Source of the DNA: Dehalococcoidia bacterium
Lineage (GTDB): Bacteria > Chloroflexota > Dehalococcoidia > UBA6926
DNA length: 5,800 bases
Direction: 5' to 3'
NCBI GenBank assembly: GCA_012271225.1
Contig: JAAXGS010000096.1
Coordinates: 1,586-7,385 of the forward strand
Shown: positions 1 through 5,800 of the stretch, one piece after another
Layout: the number at the start of each line of letters is the position of its first letter
Numbering within the stretch: position 1 is the stretch's first letter
Program-made: the position numbers and the translations under genes
The notes under the pieces: model-generated
What the model saw: only the letters and a program-made list of their open reading frames with translations
The model's database searches: none
Told to the model about the DNA's origin: nothing

Positions 1-51
1 TGCCACAAGGAGAACAGCGCCCCCACAACGTGCTCCACGTGCCATTCCTAG
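1..51 (+). CDS. C-terminal end of a multihaem cytochrome c (ActA/QrcA-like position), partial
   Basis: Frame 1 is open from the first base and encodes 16 residues before TAG at 49-51. The residues start with Cys-His, which could be the end of a CxxCH haem site cut by the window edge, and finish with a complete CSTCH motif one residue before the stop. Two haem sites this close, with a CxxCH at the extreme C-terminus, are typical of class III / c7-like multihaem cytochromes. In ACIII and Qrc operons the first gene encodes a periplasmic multihaem cytochrome c (ActA, QrcA), immediately upstream of the molybdopterin-fold subunit, as here. The role inferred is electron exit from the Fe-S subunit to a periplasmic carrier or oxidase. 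Haem number, signal peptide and any membrane anchor cannot be judged because only the tail is present. Confidence 0.75.
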   Translation, partial: CHKENSAPTTCSTCHS

Positions 52-74
52 CAACACAGAGGAACGAAAAGAAC

Positions 75-79
75 AGAGG
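75..79 (+). promoter_or_regulatory. Weak ribosome binding site for the molybdopterin-fold gene
   Basis: AGAGG lies 12 nt before the ATG at 92, inside a purine-rich 40-nt gap after the cytochrome stop codon. The spacing is slightly long. The start is nevertheless well supported because the Tat motif begins four residues after this Met. No -35/-10 promoter pair is evident in the gap, consistent with read-through from the upstream gene. Confidence 0.4.
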
Positions 80-91
80 CGGGCAACGCAG

Positions 92-2341
92 ATGGATCTG
101 ACCAGGCGGGACTTTCTGAGGGTGGCCGGCGCCACGTCCGTGGCCGGCGTGCTCTTTGCGGGCTGCTCCATCCCGGAGCGGGAGATCATCAAGCAGAGTT
201 CGCGTGATCTGCCTGAGGACCTTGCCCAGGGACTTGAGGATATGTACGCCACCGCCTGCGGCTGCGGCGAGGGGCACGGCATTGTTGTGCGGGTCGCCGA
301 GGGCAGGGCCAAGAAGATCGAGGGCAATCCGGACCATCCGCAGAACCGGGGGCGTCTGCTTCCCGGCTGCCTCACCGGCGTGCAGTCGCTCTACCACCCG
401 GATCGATTCACCGGCCCGATGGAGAGCGGCCAGCGCATCTCCTGGGCCGCGGGGATCGCCCGCCTCAACGCGCTGCTTGACGGGACTGATCCCTCCCGCG
501 CGCTGCTCATCACACGGCCGCAGCGCGGCCACCTTGGCGCGGTCATCAGAGACTTTGCGCAGGGCACGGGCATCCGGCACATGCAGCTGGAGCCGCTGGA
601 GAACACCGTCATCAGGCAGGCATCGAGAGACGTGTTCGGCCAGGATAGGCTCCCGTTCTTTGACATCGCCGATGCCGGCTCCGTGCTCTCCATCGGCGCG
701 GACTTTCTGGAGTCCTGGCTTGCGCCGCTCCACTATAACCGCGCGTACGGCCATTTCCGCCGAGGCGAGGGCCGCAGCCGTGGCCTGCACATCCACGCGA
801 GCTCGCGCTATTCGATGACTGCCGCGAACGCGGACAGGTGGCTCCCGGTGGCCCCGGGGCGTGAGGGCCTGCTCGCGCTCAGCATCGCCTACGTTCTGGC
901 GCATGAGGCGCGCGCGGACGCATCCGCCGTCGCGGCGATGACCGGCGGGCAGGGGGAGATTGCGCTTGCGCCGTACCGCCCCGCCGCCGTCGCGGACCTG
1001 CTTTCGGCCACGCCCGGCGTCATCACGGAGCAGATGATCACGGACATCGCGCATGATCTTGCGGAGCATAGCCCCGCCGTCGTGCTCATGGGGGGTTCGG
1101 CCGCGGCGCAGCCCAACGGCCTGTCCGGCGCGAGGGCCGGACTGATCCTGAACGGCGTGCTGGGCAGTGTGGGGCGGCGCGGCGGCGTCCGTTTCAACCC
1201 GGAGCCGCCCCTGCCGGAGCTGCAGGGACTGCCAACGCCCGCCACCTTTGCGGAGTGGCGCGCGGCGCGTGACCGCCTGAATGACGGTGACATTGATCTG
1301 GTGCTTGTTGACGGCGCGAATCCGGTGCATGCGCTGGCGAGCCTGCGGTTTGGCCAGGCGCTGAGCCGCGCGCGCACTTTGGTGAGCTTCTCATCAGAGC
1401 CGAACGAGACCGCCGCAATGGCCGATCTGCTGTTGCCGGATCAACACTATCTGGAGTCATGGGGCACGGACGTTCCCGATCCCGGCCCCGGCTTTGATGT
1501 GCTGACCGTGCAGCAGGCCGTGGCCGCCCCGCTGATCGATGAGTCGAGGCAGGTGGTGTATGACTCCCGCGCGTTCGGGGACGTTCTGCTCTCTCTCACA
1601 CAGTCACGCGGCATCGCCCGAGCCACGCGCGGCGACAGCATGGAACAGGTTGTCCTGAACGGGTTGGAGGACATGCGGCAGGCGAACCCCGGGCGCGGCT
1701 CCGTTCAGGGCTCGACCCTGGCCGCCTTCGTCACCGGCGTGCTCCAGCGAGGCGGCTGGTGGAACTTTGGAGACCGCGGCGTCACGCTCTGGGAACGCAG
1801 ACCGATTGACATCAGCCCCGCTCTGGGCGACATGCCGGAGAGAATCGCGGAACACGCGGATCGATATCATCTCATCCCCTTCGCAAGCTCAACCGTCGGC
1901 GACGGCGCGCTGGGGCATCTGCCGTGGGCGGTCTCCGCCCCGGACCCGGTCACCTCAATGGTCTGGCACAGCTGGGTGGAGGTGAACAGCCGGGAGGCCG
2001 CGCGCCTTGGCCTGCGCGACGGCGATCTGGTGGAGCTGCAATCTGACGACGGCGCGGTGGAGGTCCCGGTGTACCTCCACCCGGGCATCCCGCCCAATGT
2101 CGTATCAGTGCCGTTTGGACGGGGGCGCGCCGCGTCCGGACGGTACGGCGGTGCCGCCGCCGGCAACGTCGCCACAGTCCTGCAGAACATTGAGGTTGAG
2201 GGCACGGGAGCGCTGGCGTGGGGAGCGACAACGGTCTCCATCCGCCCCCTGGGCCGCCGCATGCGCATGGCGCGCATGGAGGGCGGCTTCACCGGACAGC
2301 AGCTTGACGGCACGCACATCATCCAGTTGGAACACGTCTAG
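92..2341 (+). CDS. actB: Tat-exported molybdopterin-oxidoreductase-fold subunit of an ACIII/Qrc-like complex (N-terminal half of ActB)
   Basis: 749 residues. Seen: a twin-arginine signal (TRRDFLRVAG, residues 4-13), a hydrophobic stretch, then a lipobox-like FAGC with Cys25, so a Tat lipoprotein is likely. Residues about 50-105 match the N-terminal domain of the molybdopterin oxidoreductase family (VRVAEGRAKKIEGNPDHP, 66-83; LYHPDR, 100-105). The central alpha/beta domains follow, with LPFFDIADAGSVLSIGADFL (187-206), DGANPVHALA (407-416) and LLLPDQHYLESWG (446-458). A molybdopterin-dinucleotide-binding-like C-terminal domain spans about 590-740, with a WVEVNSREAARLGLRDGDL core (628-646). These blocks resemble ActB of ACIII. 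The usual four-Cys [4Fe-4S] site is eroded: only C56, C58 and the shifted C93 remain, with His62 at the third position. ActB and QrcB are known to lack Mo, so a structural, non-catalytic role is inferred. In most ACIII the Fe-S domain is fused to this one; here it is the next gene, 25 nt downstream. An alternative is QrcB of a quinone reductase complex. The family is certain; the Act assignment is probable. Confidence 0.88.
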   Translation: MDLTRRDFLRVAGATSVAGVLFAGCSIPEREIIKQSSRDLPEDLAQGLEDMYATACGCGEGHGIVVRVAEGRAKKIEGNPDHPQNRGRLLPGCLTGVQSLYHPDRFTGPMESGQRISWAAGIARLNALLDGTDPSRALLITRPQRGHLGAVIRDFAQGTGIRHMQLEPLENTVIRQASRDVFGQDRLPFFDIADAGSVLSIGADFLESWLAPLHYNRAYGHFRRGEGRSRGLHIHASSRYSMTAANADRWLPVAPGREGLLALSIAYVLAHEARADASAVAAMTGGQGEIALAPYRPAAVADLLSATPGVITEQMITDIAHDLAEHSPAVVLMGGSAAAQPNGLSGARAGLILNGVLGSVGRRGGVRFNPEPPLPELQGLPTPATFAEWRAARDRLNDGDIDLVLVDGANPVHALASLRFGQALSRARTLVSFSSEPNETAAMADLLLPDQHYLESWGTDVPDPGPGFDVLTVQQAVAAPLIDESRQVVYDSRAFGDVLLSLTQSRGIARATRGDSMEQVVLNGLEDMRQANPGRGSVQGSTLAAFVTGVLQRGGWWNFGDRGVTLWERRPIDISPALGDMPERIAEHADRYHLIPFASSTVGDGALGHLPWAVSAPDPVTSMVWHSWVEVNSREAARLGLRDGDLVELQSDDGAVEVPVYLHPGIPPNVVSVPFGRGRAASGRYGGAAAGNVATVLQNIEVEGTGALAWGATTVSIRPLGRRMRMARMEGGFTGQQLDGTHIIQLEHV

Positions 2342-2353
2342 GAAGTGAGCGAC

Positions 2354-2359
2354 GGAGAG
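2354..2359 (+). promoter_or_regulatory. Ribosome binding site for the Fe-S subunit gene
   Basis: GGAGAG lies 7 nt upstream of the ATG at 2367 within the 25-nt gap after the previous stop. Two in-frame Met codons (2367 and 2373) are within reach. The first has the better spacing to GGAG and is chosen; using the second would shorten the protein by only two residues. Confidence 0.6.
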
Positions 2360-2366
2360 TACCGCG

Positions 2367-3107
2367 ATGACGATGGCGCATGACTACAAGTGGGGTATGG
2401 CGGTCGATATCGATGCGTGCACGGGGTGTCAGGCCTGCGTGATTGCCTGCGCCGCGGAGAACAACCTGCCCATCAACCTGGAGCGGGATTTCACGGAGCG
2501 GCGCGCCATTGCCTGGATCCGCGTGGAGCGGTATTGGGAGGGGGAGTACCCCAACGTCAGAGCCCATTTCCTTCCGGTGCTCTGTCAGCACTGCGGCAAC
2601 GCTCCGTGTGAGCCGGTGTGTCCGGTGTACGCCACGTACCACAGCCCCTCCGGACTCAATGTGCAGGTGTATAACCGCTGCGTGGGCACGCGCTACTGCG
2701 CCAACAACTGCCCGTACCATGCCCGCTTCTTCAACTACCGCCGCCCAACATGGCCGGAGACGTTCCACAACTATCTGAACCCTGATGTCACCGTTCGGGA
2801 GCGGGGAATCATGGAGAAGTGCACGTTCTGCATTCAGCGCATCAACGCCGCCGTGCGCATCGCCAAGCGCACCGGCACGAGCGCGCCGGACCATTTCATG
2901 ACGGCGTGCGAGCAGGCGTGCCCGGCGGATGCGCTGACCTTTGGCAATCTGAACGATCCCAACAGCCGCGTGTCACAGCTCTTCGCCGATGAGGCGCGGG
3001 CGTACACGCTTCAGGAGGCGGTGGGAACGGAGCCAAACGTCCGCTATTTGAAGGGCGTGGCGTCCGGAAAGGCCGCCTCAGACACCATGACCGCTGCGGC
3101 TCACTGA
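2367..3107 (+). CDS. Four-cluster ferredoxin-like Fe-S subunit (C-terminal half of ActB; NrfC/DmsB/QrcC family)
   Basis: 246 residues, the usual length for this family. Four Cys groups are visible. Group I is C18-x2-C21-x2-C24-x3-C28. Group II is C73-x2-C76-x4-C81-x3-C85-Pro. Group III is C105-x5-C111-x3-C115-Pro, in RCVGTRYCANNCPY. Group IV is C152-x2-C155 followed by C181-x3-C185-Pro. In group III the position normally filled by the second Cys is Thr108, which predicts a [3Fe-4S] cluster, so the set is three [4Fe-4S] plus one [3Fe-4S]. That is the known complement of the ActB Fe-S domain. Its role would be an electron wire between the quinol site of a membrane NrfD-like subunit and the multihaem cytochrome. 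No Tat or Sec signal is seen: the N-terminus (MTMAHDYKWGMAVDIDACTG) runs straight into cluster I. Export would therefore depend on the Tat signal of its partner encoded 25 nt upstream. A separate DmsB-type subunit of a different molybdoenzyme is a less likely alternative, given the neighbours. Confidence 0.92.
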   Translation: MTMAHDYKWGMAVDIDACTGCQACVIACAAENNLPINLERDFTERRAIAWIRVERYWEGEYPNVRAHFLPVLCQHCGNAPCEPVCPVYATYHSPSGLNVQVYNRCVGTRYCANNCPYHARFFNYRRPTWPETFHNYLNPDVTVRERGIMEKCTFCIQRINAAVRIAKRTGTSAPDHFMTACEQACPADALTFGNLNDPNSRVSQLFADEARAYTLQEAVGTEPNVRYLKGVASGKAASDTMTAAAH

Positions 3108-3172
3108 CCGCGCGTTTGAGACAGACGACCACAGCAGGCTGAACACAGCAGAAGGCAGAGGACGAAGAGAGG
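3108..3172 (+). promoter_or_regulatory. 65-nt purine-rich intergenic leader with ribosome binding site
   Basis: This is the longest gap in the operon. It is T-poor and A/G-rich towards its 3' end, and carries two ACAGCAG copies about 14 nt apart. I see no inverted repeat able to form a terminator and no clear promoter. AGAGGA at 3157-3162 stands 10 nt before the ATG at 3173 and is the best Shine-Dalgarno candidate; a second GAGAGG directly abuts the start and is too close to serve. The likely meaning is an unstructured translation-initiation region within one transcript. Confidence 0.45.
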
Positions 3173-4564
3173 ATGCACAGCAGTCACGAGGCGCCGGGCG
3201 CTCCCGCGACGCAGGATGAGCTGACGGAAGAGCTCATCCATCAGGCGCGCAGGACGGGTCCCACCATGCGCAGGGCGATGTGGGCCCTGGCTGCGCTTGC
3301 GTCGCTTGGCGTCATCGCCGCGCTCATCATGCTGCTGGGCGGCATCGATGACCACACGCGCTGGAACTACTATGCCGTCGCGTACTTCTACGTCTTCTCG
3401 CTCGTCATGGGCATCCCGATGGCGGGCATTGGCCTGCGTTTCGCGCGGGCGCAGTGGCGGAGGCCGACCAGCCGCGCGGCGGAGTTGTTCGCGCTGGCCG
3501 GGCCGGTCGTCCTGCTCTTTTTCTTCCCCATCATGGCCGCTCATCCGGGGCTGGAGGGCCGCAACAGTCTGTGGATGGACTGGCGGCTTGGCCCGTGGTT
3601 CCCGGACCTCATCATGCTGACGACGCTTGTGTGCATTGGCCTGATCTTCATCTACGTCTCCGTGCTGCCGGACCTTGCCGCCGTGAGGGATCACGGAAAC
3701 GGCCGCTCCCGCGGCATCGCCGCGTCGCTGGCGTACGGCTGGATTGGCACAAAGCGGCAATGGGCCATGCACAAGTCCGCGCTGGGCATTCTGGGCACGA
3801 TGTACATTGCAACCTACGCGATGACGCACACCGTTCTTGCGACAGACTTTGCCATGGTGCTGGTGCCCGGCTGGAAGGACCCCATCTTCCCCGCCTTTCA
3901 CGCCGTGACCGGGCTGCAGATGGGGCTTGGCCTGTTCATCGTGGTGCAGTACGCACTGCGCAGATGGGGCGGCCTGGGCCGATACTTTGAGCTTGAGCAG
4001 TTCTGGGGCTATGGACGGCTGTTGCTGGCCCTCACGCTGTTCTGGTTCTACTTCTGGTGGAGCGGGTTCATCCTCTTCTGGTATGGGCGGCTGCCGCATG
4101 AGCAGTCCATCATCGCCCTGATCATCTTTGGAGACCCGACGATTGAGAATCTCCTGGCGCGGCCACAGATGTGGATGTTTGGCGGCGCCATCGGCCTCTC
4201 CTTCATCGTGGCGTTTCTGCTGATCATGTGGAATCCCGTGCGGCGGAGCATACTCGGGCCGGCCGTCGTCGGCGCAATCATCGTCATCGGGAACTTCTTC
4301 GACCGGCTGCGCATCTACGCCAACTCCTGGTCTGTTGAGCAGGTGGGCGGGCACGGTCTGCATGAGATACCGCACGTTGGCCTGCCGGGCATCCTGGAGA
4401 TTCTGGTTCTGGCGGGGATGCTGTCCGGTATTGCGCTGCTCATCCTGCTTGCGTCACGGGTCGTGCCGTTCGTGTCGCTGTGGGAGACGCGGGAGGCGCT
4501 GTTGCTGCGGGTTGTGAGGCCGTTTGGTGTTGGGCACGCGCACGTTGTGGCGAAGCCGGACTAG
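3173..4564 (+). CDS. NrfD/PsrC-family polytopic membrane subunit (first of two tandem copies)
   Basis: 463 residues. A soluble N-terminus of about 34 residues is followed by roughly ten hydrophobic segments (approximately 35-57, 67-92, 103-123, 143-165, 203-223, 241-262, 279-304, 335-353, 358-375, 404-428) and a short polar tail. It shares blocks with the next gene product: W95-x-R-P-x-S/T-R-A-A-E at 95-104, L/I-P-D at 165-167 with R-D at 172-173, and GWIGTKRQW at 189-197. It is therefore a diverged paralogue of the ActC/NrfD fold, which anchors the Fe-S subunit and carries a quinol site in the membrane. The ActC-like histidines of its neighbour are not conserved: ungapped alignment through residue 104 puts Met79, Phe117 and Met121 where the neighbour has His. 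Aromatic-rich TM7 (LFWFYFWWSGFILFW, 289-303) is striking. It is inferred to be a membrane subunit of the same complex, occupying a place like ActF or an added NrfD. The ATG at 3173 is chosen for its RBS; no upstream extension is needed. The family is firm; the exact subunit identity is open. Confidence 0.82.
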   Translation: MHSSHEAPGAPATQDELTEELIHQARRTGPTMRRAMWALAALASLGVIAALIMLLGGIDDHTRWNYYAVAYFYVFSLVMGIPMAGIGLRFARAQWRRPTSRAAELFALAGPVVLLFFFPIMAAHPGLEGRNSLWMDWRLGPWFPDLIMLTTLVCIGLIFIYVSVLPDLAAVRDHGNGRSRGIAASLAYGWIGTKRQWAMHKSALGILGTMYIATYAMTHTVLATDFAMVLVPGWKDPIFPAFHAVTGLQMGLGLFIVVQYALRRWGGLGRYFELEQFWGYGRLLLALTLFWFYFWWSGFILFWYGRLPHEQSIIALIIFGDPTIENLLARPQMWMFGGAIGLSFIVAFLLIMWNPVRRSILGPAVVGAIIVIGNFFDRLRIYANSWSVEQVGGHGLHEIPHVGLPGILEILVLAGMLSGIALLILLASRVVPFVSLWETREALLLRVVRPFGVGHAHVVAKPD

Positions 4565-4565
4565 C

Positions 4566-4569
4566 GGAG
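4566..4569 (+). promoter_or_regulatory. Ribosome binding site for the second NrfD-like gene
   Basis: GGAG starts two bases after the previous stop codon and ends 10 nt before the ATG at 4580. A second GGAG at 4574-4577 is too near the start. The 15-nt gap indicates tight translational linkage of the two membrane subunits. Confidence 0.5.
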
Positions 4570-4579
4570 AGACGGAGAG

Positions 4580-5800
4580 ATGCGAGACCGACCGGTCCTG
4601 ACGGCCAGCCAGATCAACGAGGAGTTGCTCTGGCCGGTCTTTGAGTTGCGGACGCGGCATATTCTCGCGTTCCTGCCGCCGTTCGTGCTCGTCTCCGCGG
4701 GCGCCGTTGCCGTCACAATCCTCATCTGGCAGGGGCTGTGGATCACGGGCCTGAACCGCCCCGCCTTCTGGGGCTTCTTCATTGTCAACTTTGTCTTCTG
4801 GATTGGGGTGAGCCACGCCGGCACCATGATCTCCTCCATCCTGCGGCTGACGCAGGCGGAGTGGAAACGGCCCATCACGCGCGCGGCGGAGGTGATGACG
4901 GTCTTTGCGCTGATCACCTCTCTCATCCACCCCGTCATCCACGCCGGGCGGCCCTGGCGCATCATCTACTGGCTGCTGCCGTACGATTTCTCACGCGGCG
5001 TCTGGCCGGACGTGCGCTCTCCGCTGGTGTGGGACCCCGTCGCCATCACGACGTACCTGACGGGCAGCATTCTGTTCGTGTTCACCGCGCTGATCCCGGA
5101 TTTCGCCATCATCCGAGATCGGAGCACCGGCATGCGCCGCACAATATACGGAGCGCTGGCGATGGGGTGGCGCGGGACGCCGCGGCAATGGCAGCTGCAG
5201 GGCATCTTTGGCATCCTGATGTCCGCGCTGATCCTGCCGGTCTTTGTCTCCGTTCACAGCATCGTGTCATGGGATTTCGCGGCCTCCGTGGTGCCGGCGT
5301 GGCACGTCACGGTCTACGCCCCGTACTTCGTCATTGGCGCCGTCCACTCCGGCGTGTCCATGGTGCTGACGTTGATGGCGCTCATGCGGTGGATCTTCAA
5401 GCTGGAGAACTTCATCTGGGAGGACCACTTCGACGCCGTGGGACGCCTGCTGATCTTCATCGCGACGGCCTGGCTGTTCTTCTTCTTCCTGGACTTCGCC
5501 TTCTCCTTCTACACCCGTGAGGAGCAGGAGATCGCGGTGATGGAGCGCCGCCTGTTCCAGTGGCCGTTCAACGCCATCACCATCATCATGGTGCTGACGT
5601 CCTATGTGATTCCGATACCGTTATGGCTGAACCGGAAGGTCCGCCGGAACATCGCCCTGATGTTCTGGACGTCGATCCTGGTCAACATCGGTATGTGGCT
5701 GGAGAGATTCTTCCTGATCATTCCGGCCATTGAACGGAAACAGGAGTTGACGTTCTTATGGGCGAATTATGTGCCAAGCCTGACGGAGAGCGTCATTGTT
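4580..5800 (+). CDS. actC: ActC-like NrfD/PsrC-family quinol-binding membrane subunit, 3' end beyond window
   Basis: The frame is open from ATG 4580 to the last base, giving 407 codons without a stop; family members are usually about 450-490 residues, so roughly one last TM helix and a tail are missing. A short N-terminus (RPVLTASQINEELLWPV, 4-20) precedes about nine visible hydrophobic segments (27-50, 64-89, 103-121, 153-173, 207-227, 240-270, 286-311, 328-350, 356-384). Signature blocks are FWGFFIVNFVFWIGVSHAGT (63-82), EWKRPITRAAEVMT (94-107), HPVIHAGRPW (117-126), LIPDFAIIRD (171-180), GWRGTPRQW (196-204) and WHVTVYAPYFVIGAVHSG (241-258). These resemble ActC of ACIII closely and are more specific than generic NrfD. 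Its role is the integral membrane subunit that binds quinol and docks the Fe-S subunit on the outer face. His79, His117, His121 and Asp174 are candidate proton/quinone-site residues by analogy with the family. It starts 15 nt after the first NrfD-like gene and probably is co-translated with it. In canonical act operons a DUF3341 protein (ActD) and a cytochrome c (ActE) follow, but these lie outside the window. Confidence 0.88.
   Translation, partial: MRDRPVLTASQINEELLWPVFELRTRHILAFLPPFVLVSAGAVAVTILIWQGLWITGLNRPAFWGFFIVNFVFWIGVSHAGTMISSILRLTQAEWKRPITRAAEVMTVFALITSLIHPVIHAGRPWRIIYWLLPYDFSRGVWPDVRSPLVWDPVAITTYLTGSILFVFTALIPDFAIIRDRSTGMRRTIYGALAMGWRGTPRQWQLQGIFGILMSALILPVFVSVHSIVSWDFAASVVPAWHVTVYAPYFVIGAVHSGVSMVLTLMALMRWIFKLENFIWEDHFDAVGRLLIFIATAWLFFFFLDFAFSFYTREEQEIAVMERRLFQWPFNAITIIMVLTSYVIPIPLWLNRKVRRNIALMFWTSILVNIGMWLERFFLIIPAIERKQELTFLWANYVPSLTESVIV

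Noticed and set aside
92..2341. Active molybdenum enzyme (formate dehydrogenase, DMSO/tetrathionate/polysulfide reductase) as the function of the 749-residue protein
   Set aside because: The N-terminal cluster ligands are lost and the conserved blocks match ActB/QrcB better than catalytic members. A Mo ligand residue cannot be identified by eye, so this is judged unlikely, not excluded.
2319..2894. Antisense open frame (191 codons) opposite the Fe-S subunit
   Set aside because: Low-complexity Arg/His/Val-rich translation, no motif, and the + strand frame has four clear cluster motifs.
3108..3172. Terminator or promoter in the longest intergenic gap
   Set aside because: No inverted repeat followed by a T run, and no credible -35/-10 pair. 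The sequence is purine-rich and appears to serve translation initiation only.
3101..4375. Long antisense open frame (424 codons) opposite the first NrfD-like gene
   Set aside because: Its product is rich in Asp, Glu, Gln, His and Arg, as expected when hydrophobic codons (GTC, ATC, CTG) are read on the opposite strand. It has no recognisable domain and covers a well-supported membrane protein gene.
4738..5520. Second + strand open frame (260 codons) inside the ActC-like gene
   Set aside because: Shifted-frame reading typical of GC-rich DNA, rich in Arg/His/Leu without hydrophobic periodicity. The frame starting at 4580 has nine membrane segments and ActC motifs.
1..5800. CRISPR arrays, tRNA/rRNA genes, transposases, inverted terminal repeats or phage genes
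   Set aside because: None seen. Coding is almost continuous, base composition looks uniform by eye, and only short chance repeats such as paired ACAGCAG occur.

Overview
The window is a compact, GC-rich (roughly 60-65% by eye), single-strand operon fragment. It encodes most of a membrane-bound quinol-oxidising redox complex of the Alternative Complex III (ACIII, Act) / Qrc / PSR superfamily. All genes are on the + strand, gaps are 15-65 nt, and I see no terminator or convincing promoter, so this looks like the interior of one transcript. The organism is bacterial. The gene content (split ActB, class III-type multihaem cytochrome c, two tandem NrfD-like proteins, high GC) fits Chloroflexota or a related non-proteobacterial lineage best, but that placement is inference only.

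Layout: (1) 1-51, the last 16 codons of a multihaem cytochrome c ending in a CxxCH motif (ActA/QrcA-like position). (2) 92-2341, a Tat-exported, probably lipid-anchored molybdopterin-oxidoreductase-fold protein, equivalent to the N-terminal half of ActB. Its N-terminal Fe-S ligands are largely lost, so it is probably a scaffold and not a catalytic Mo enzyme. (3) 2367-3107, a four-cluster ferredoxin-like protein, equivalent to the C-terminal half of ActB. Its third cluster motif has Thr in place of one Cys, which predicts three [4Fe-4S] and one [3Fe-4S]. (4) 3173-4564, a polytopic NrfD/PsrC-family protein of about 10 TM segments. (5) 4580 to the window end, a second NrfD/PsrC-family protein that looks like ActC; its C-terminus lies beyond the window.

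Expected working: menaquinol or another quinol is oxidised at one or both NrfD-like membrane subunits. Electrons pass through the Fe-S wire of the ferredoxin-like subunit, held against the cofactor-poor molybdopterin-fold subunit on the periplasmic/outer face, and on to the multihaem cytochrome. From there they would reach a soluble carrier or a terminal oxidase. Reverse flow (quinone reduction, Qrc-like) cannot be excluded from sequence. The points most worth a second look are the split ActB, in which the Fe-S half has no export signal of its own; the two diverged NrfD paralogues side by side, only one of which keeps the ActC-like histidines; and the degenerate N-terminal cluster site.
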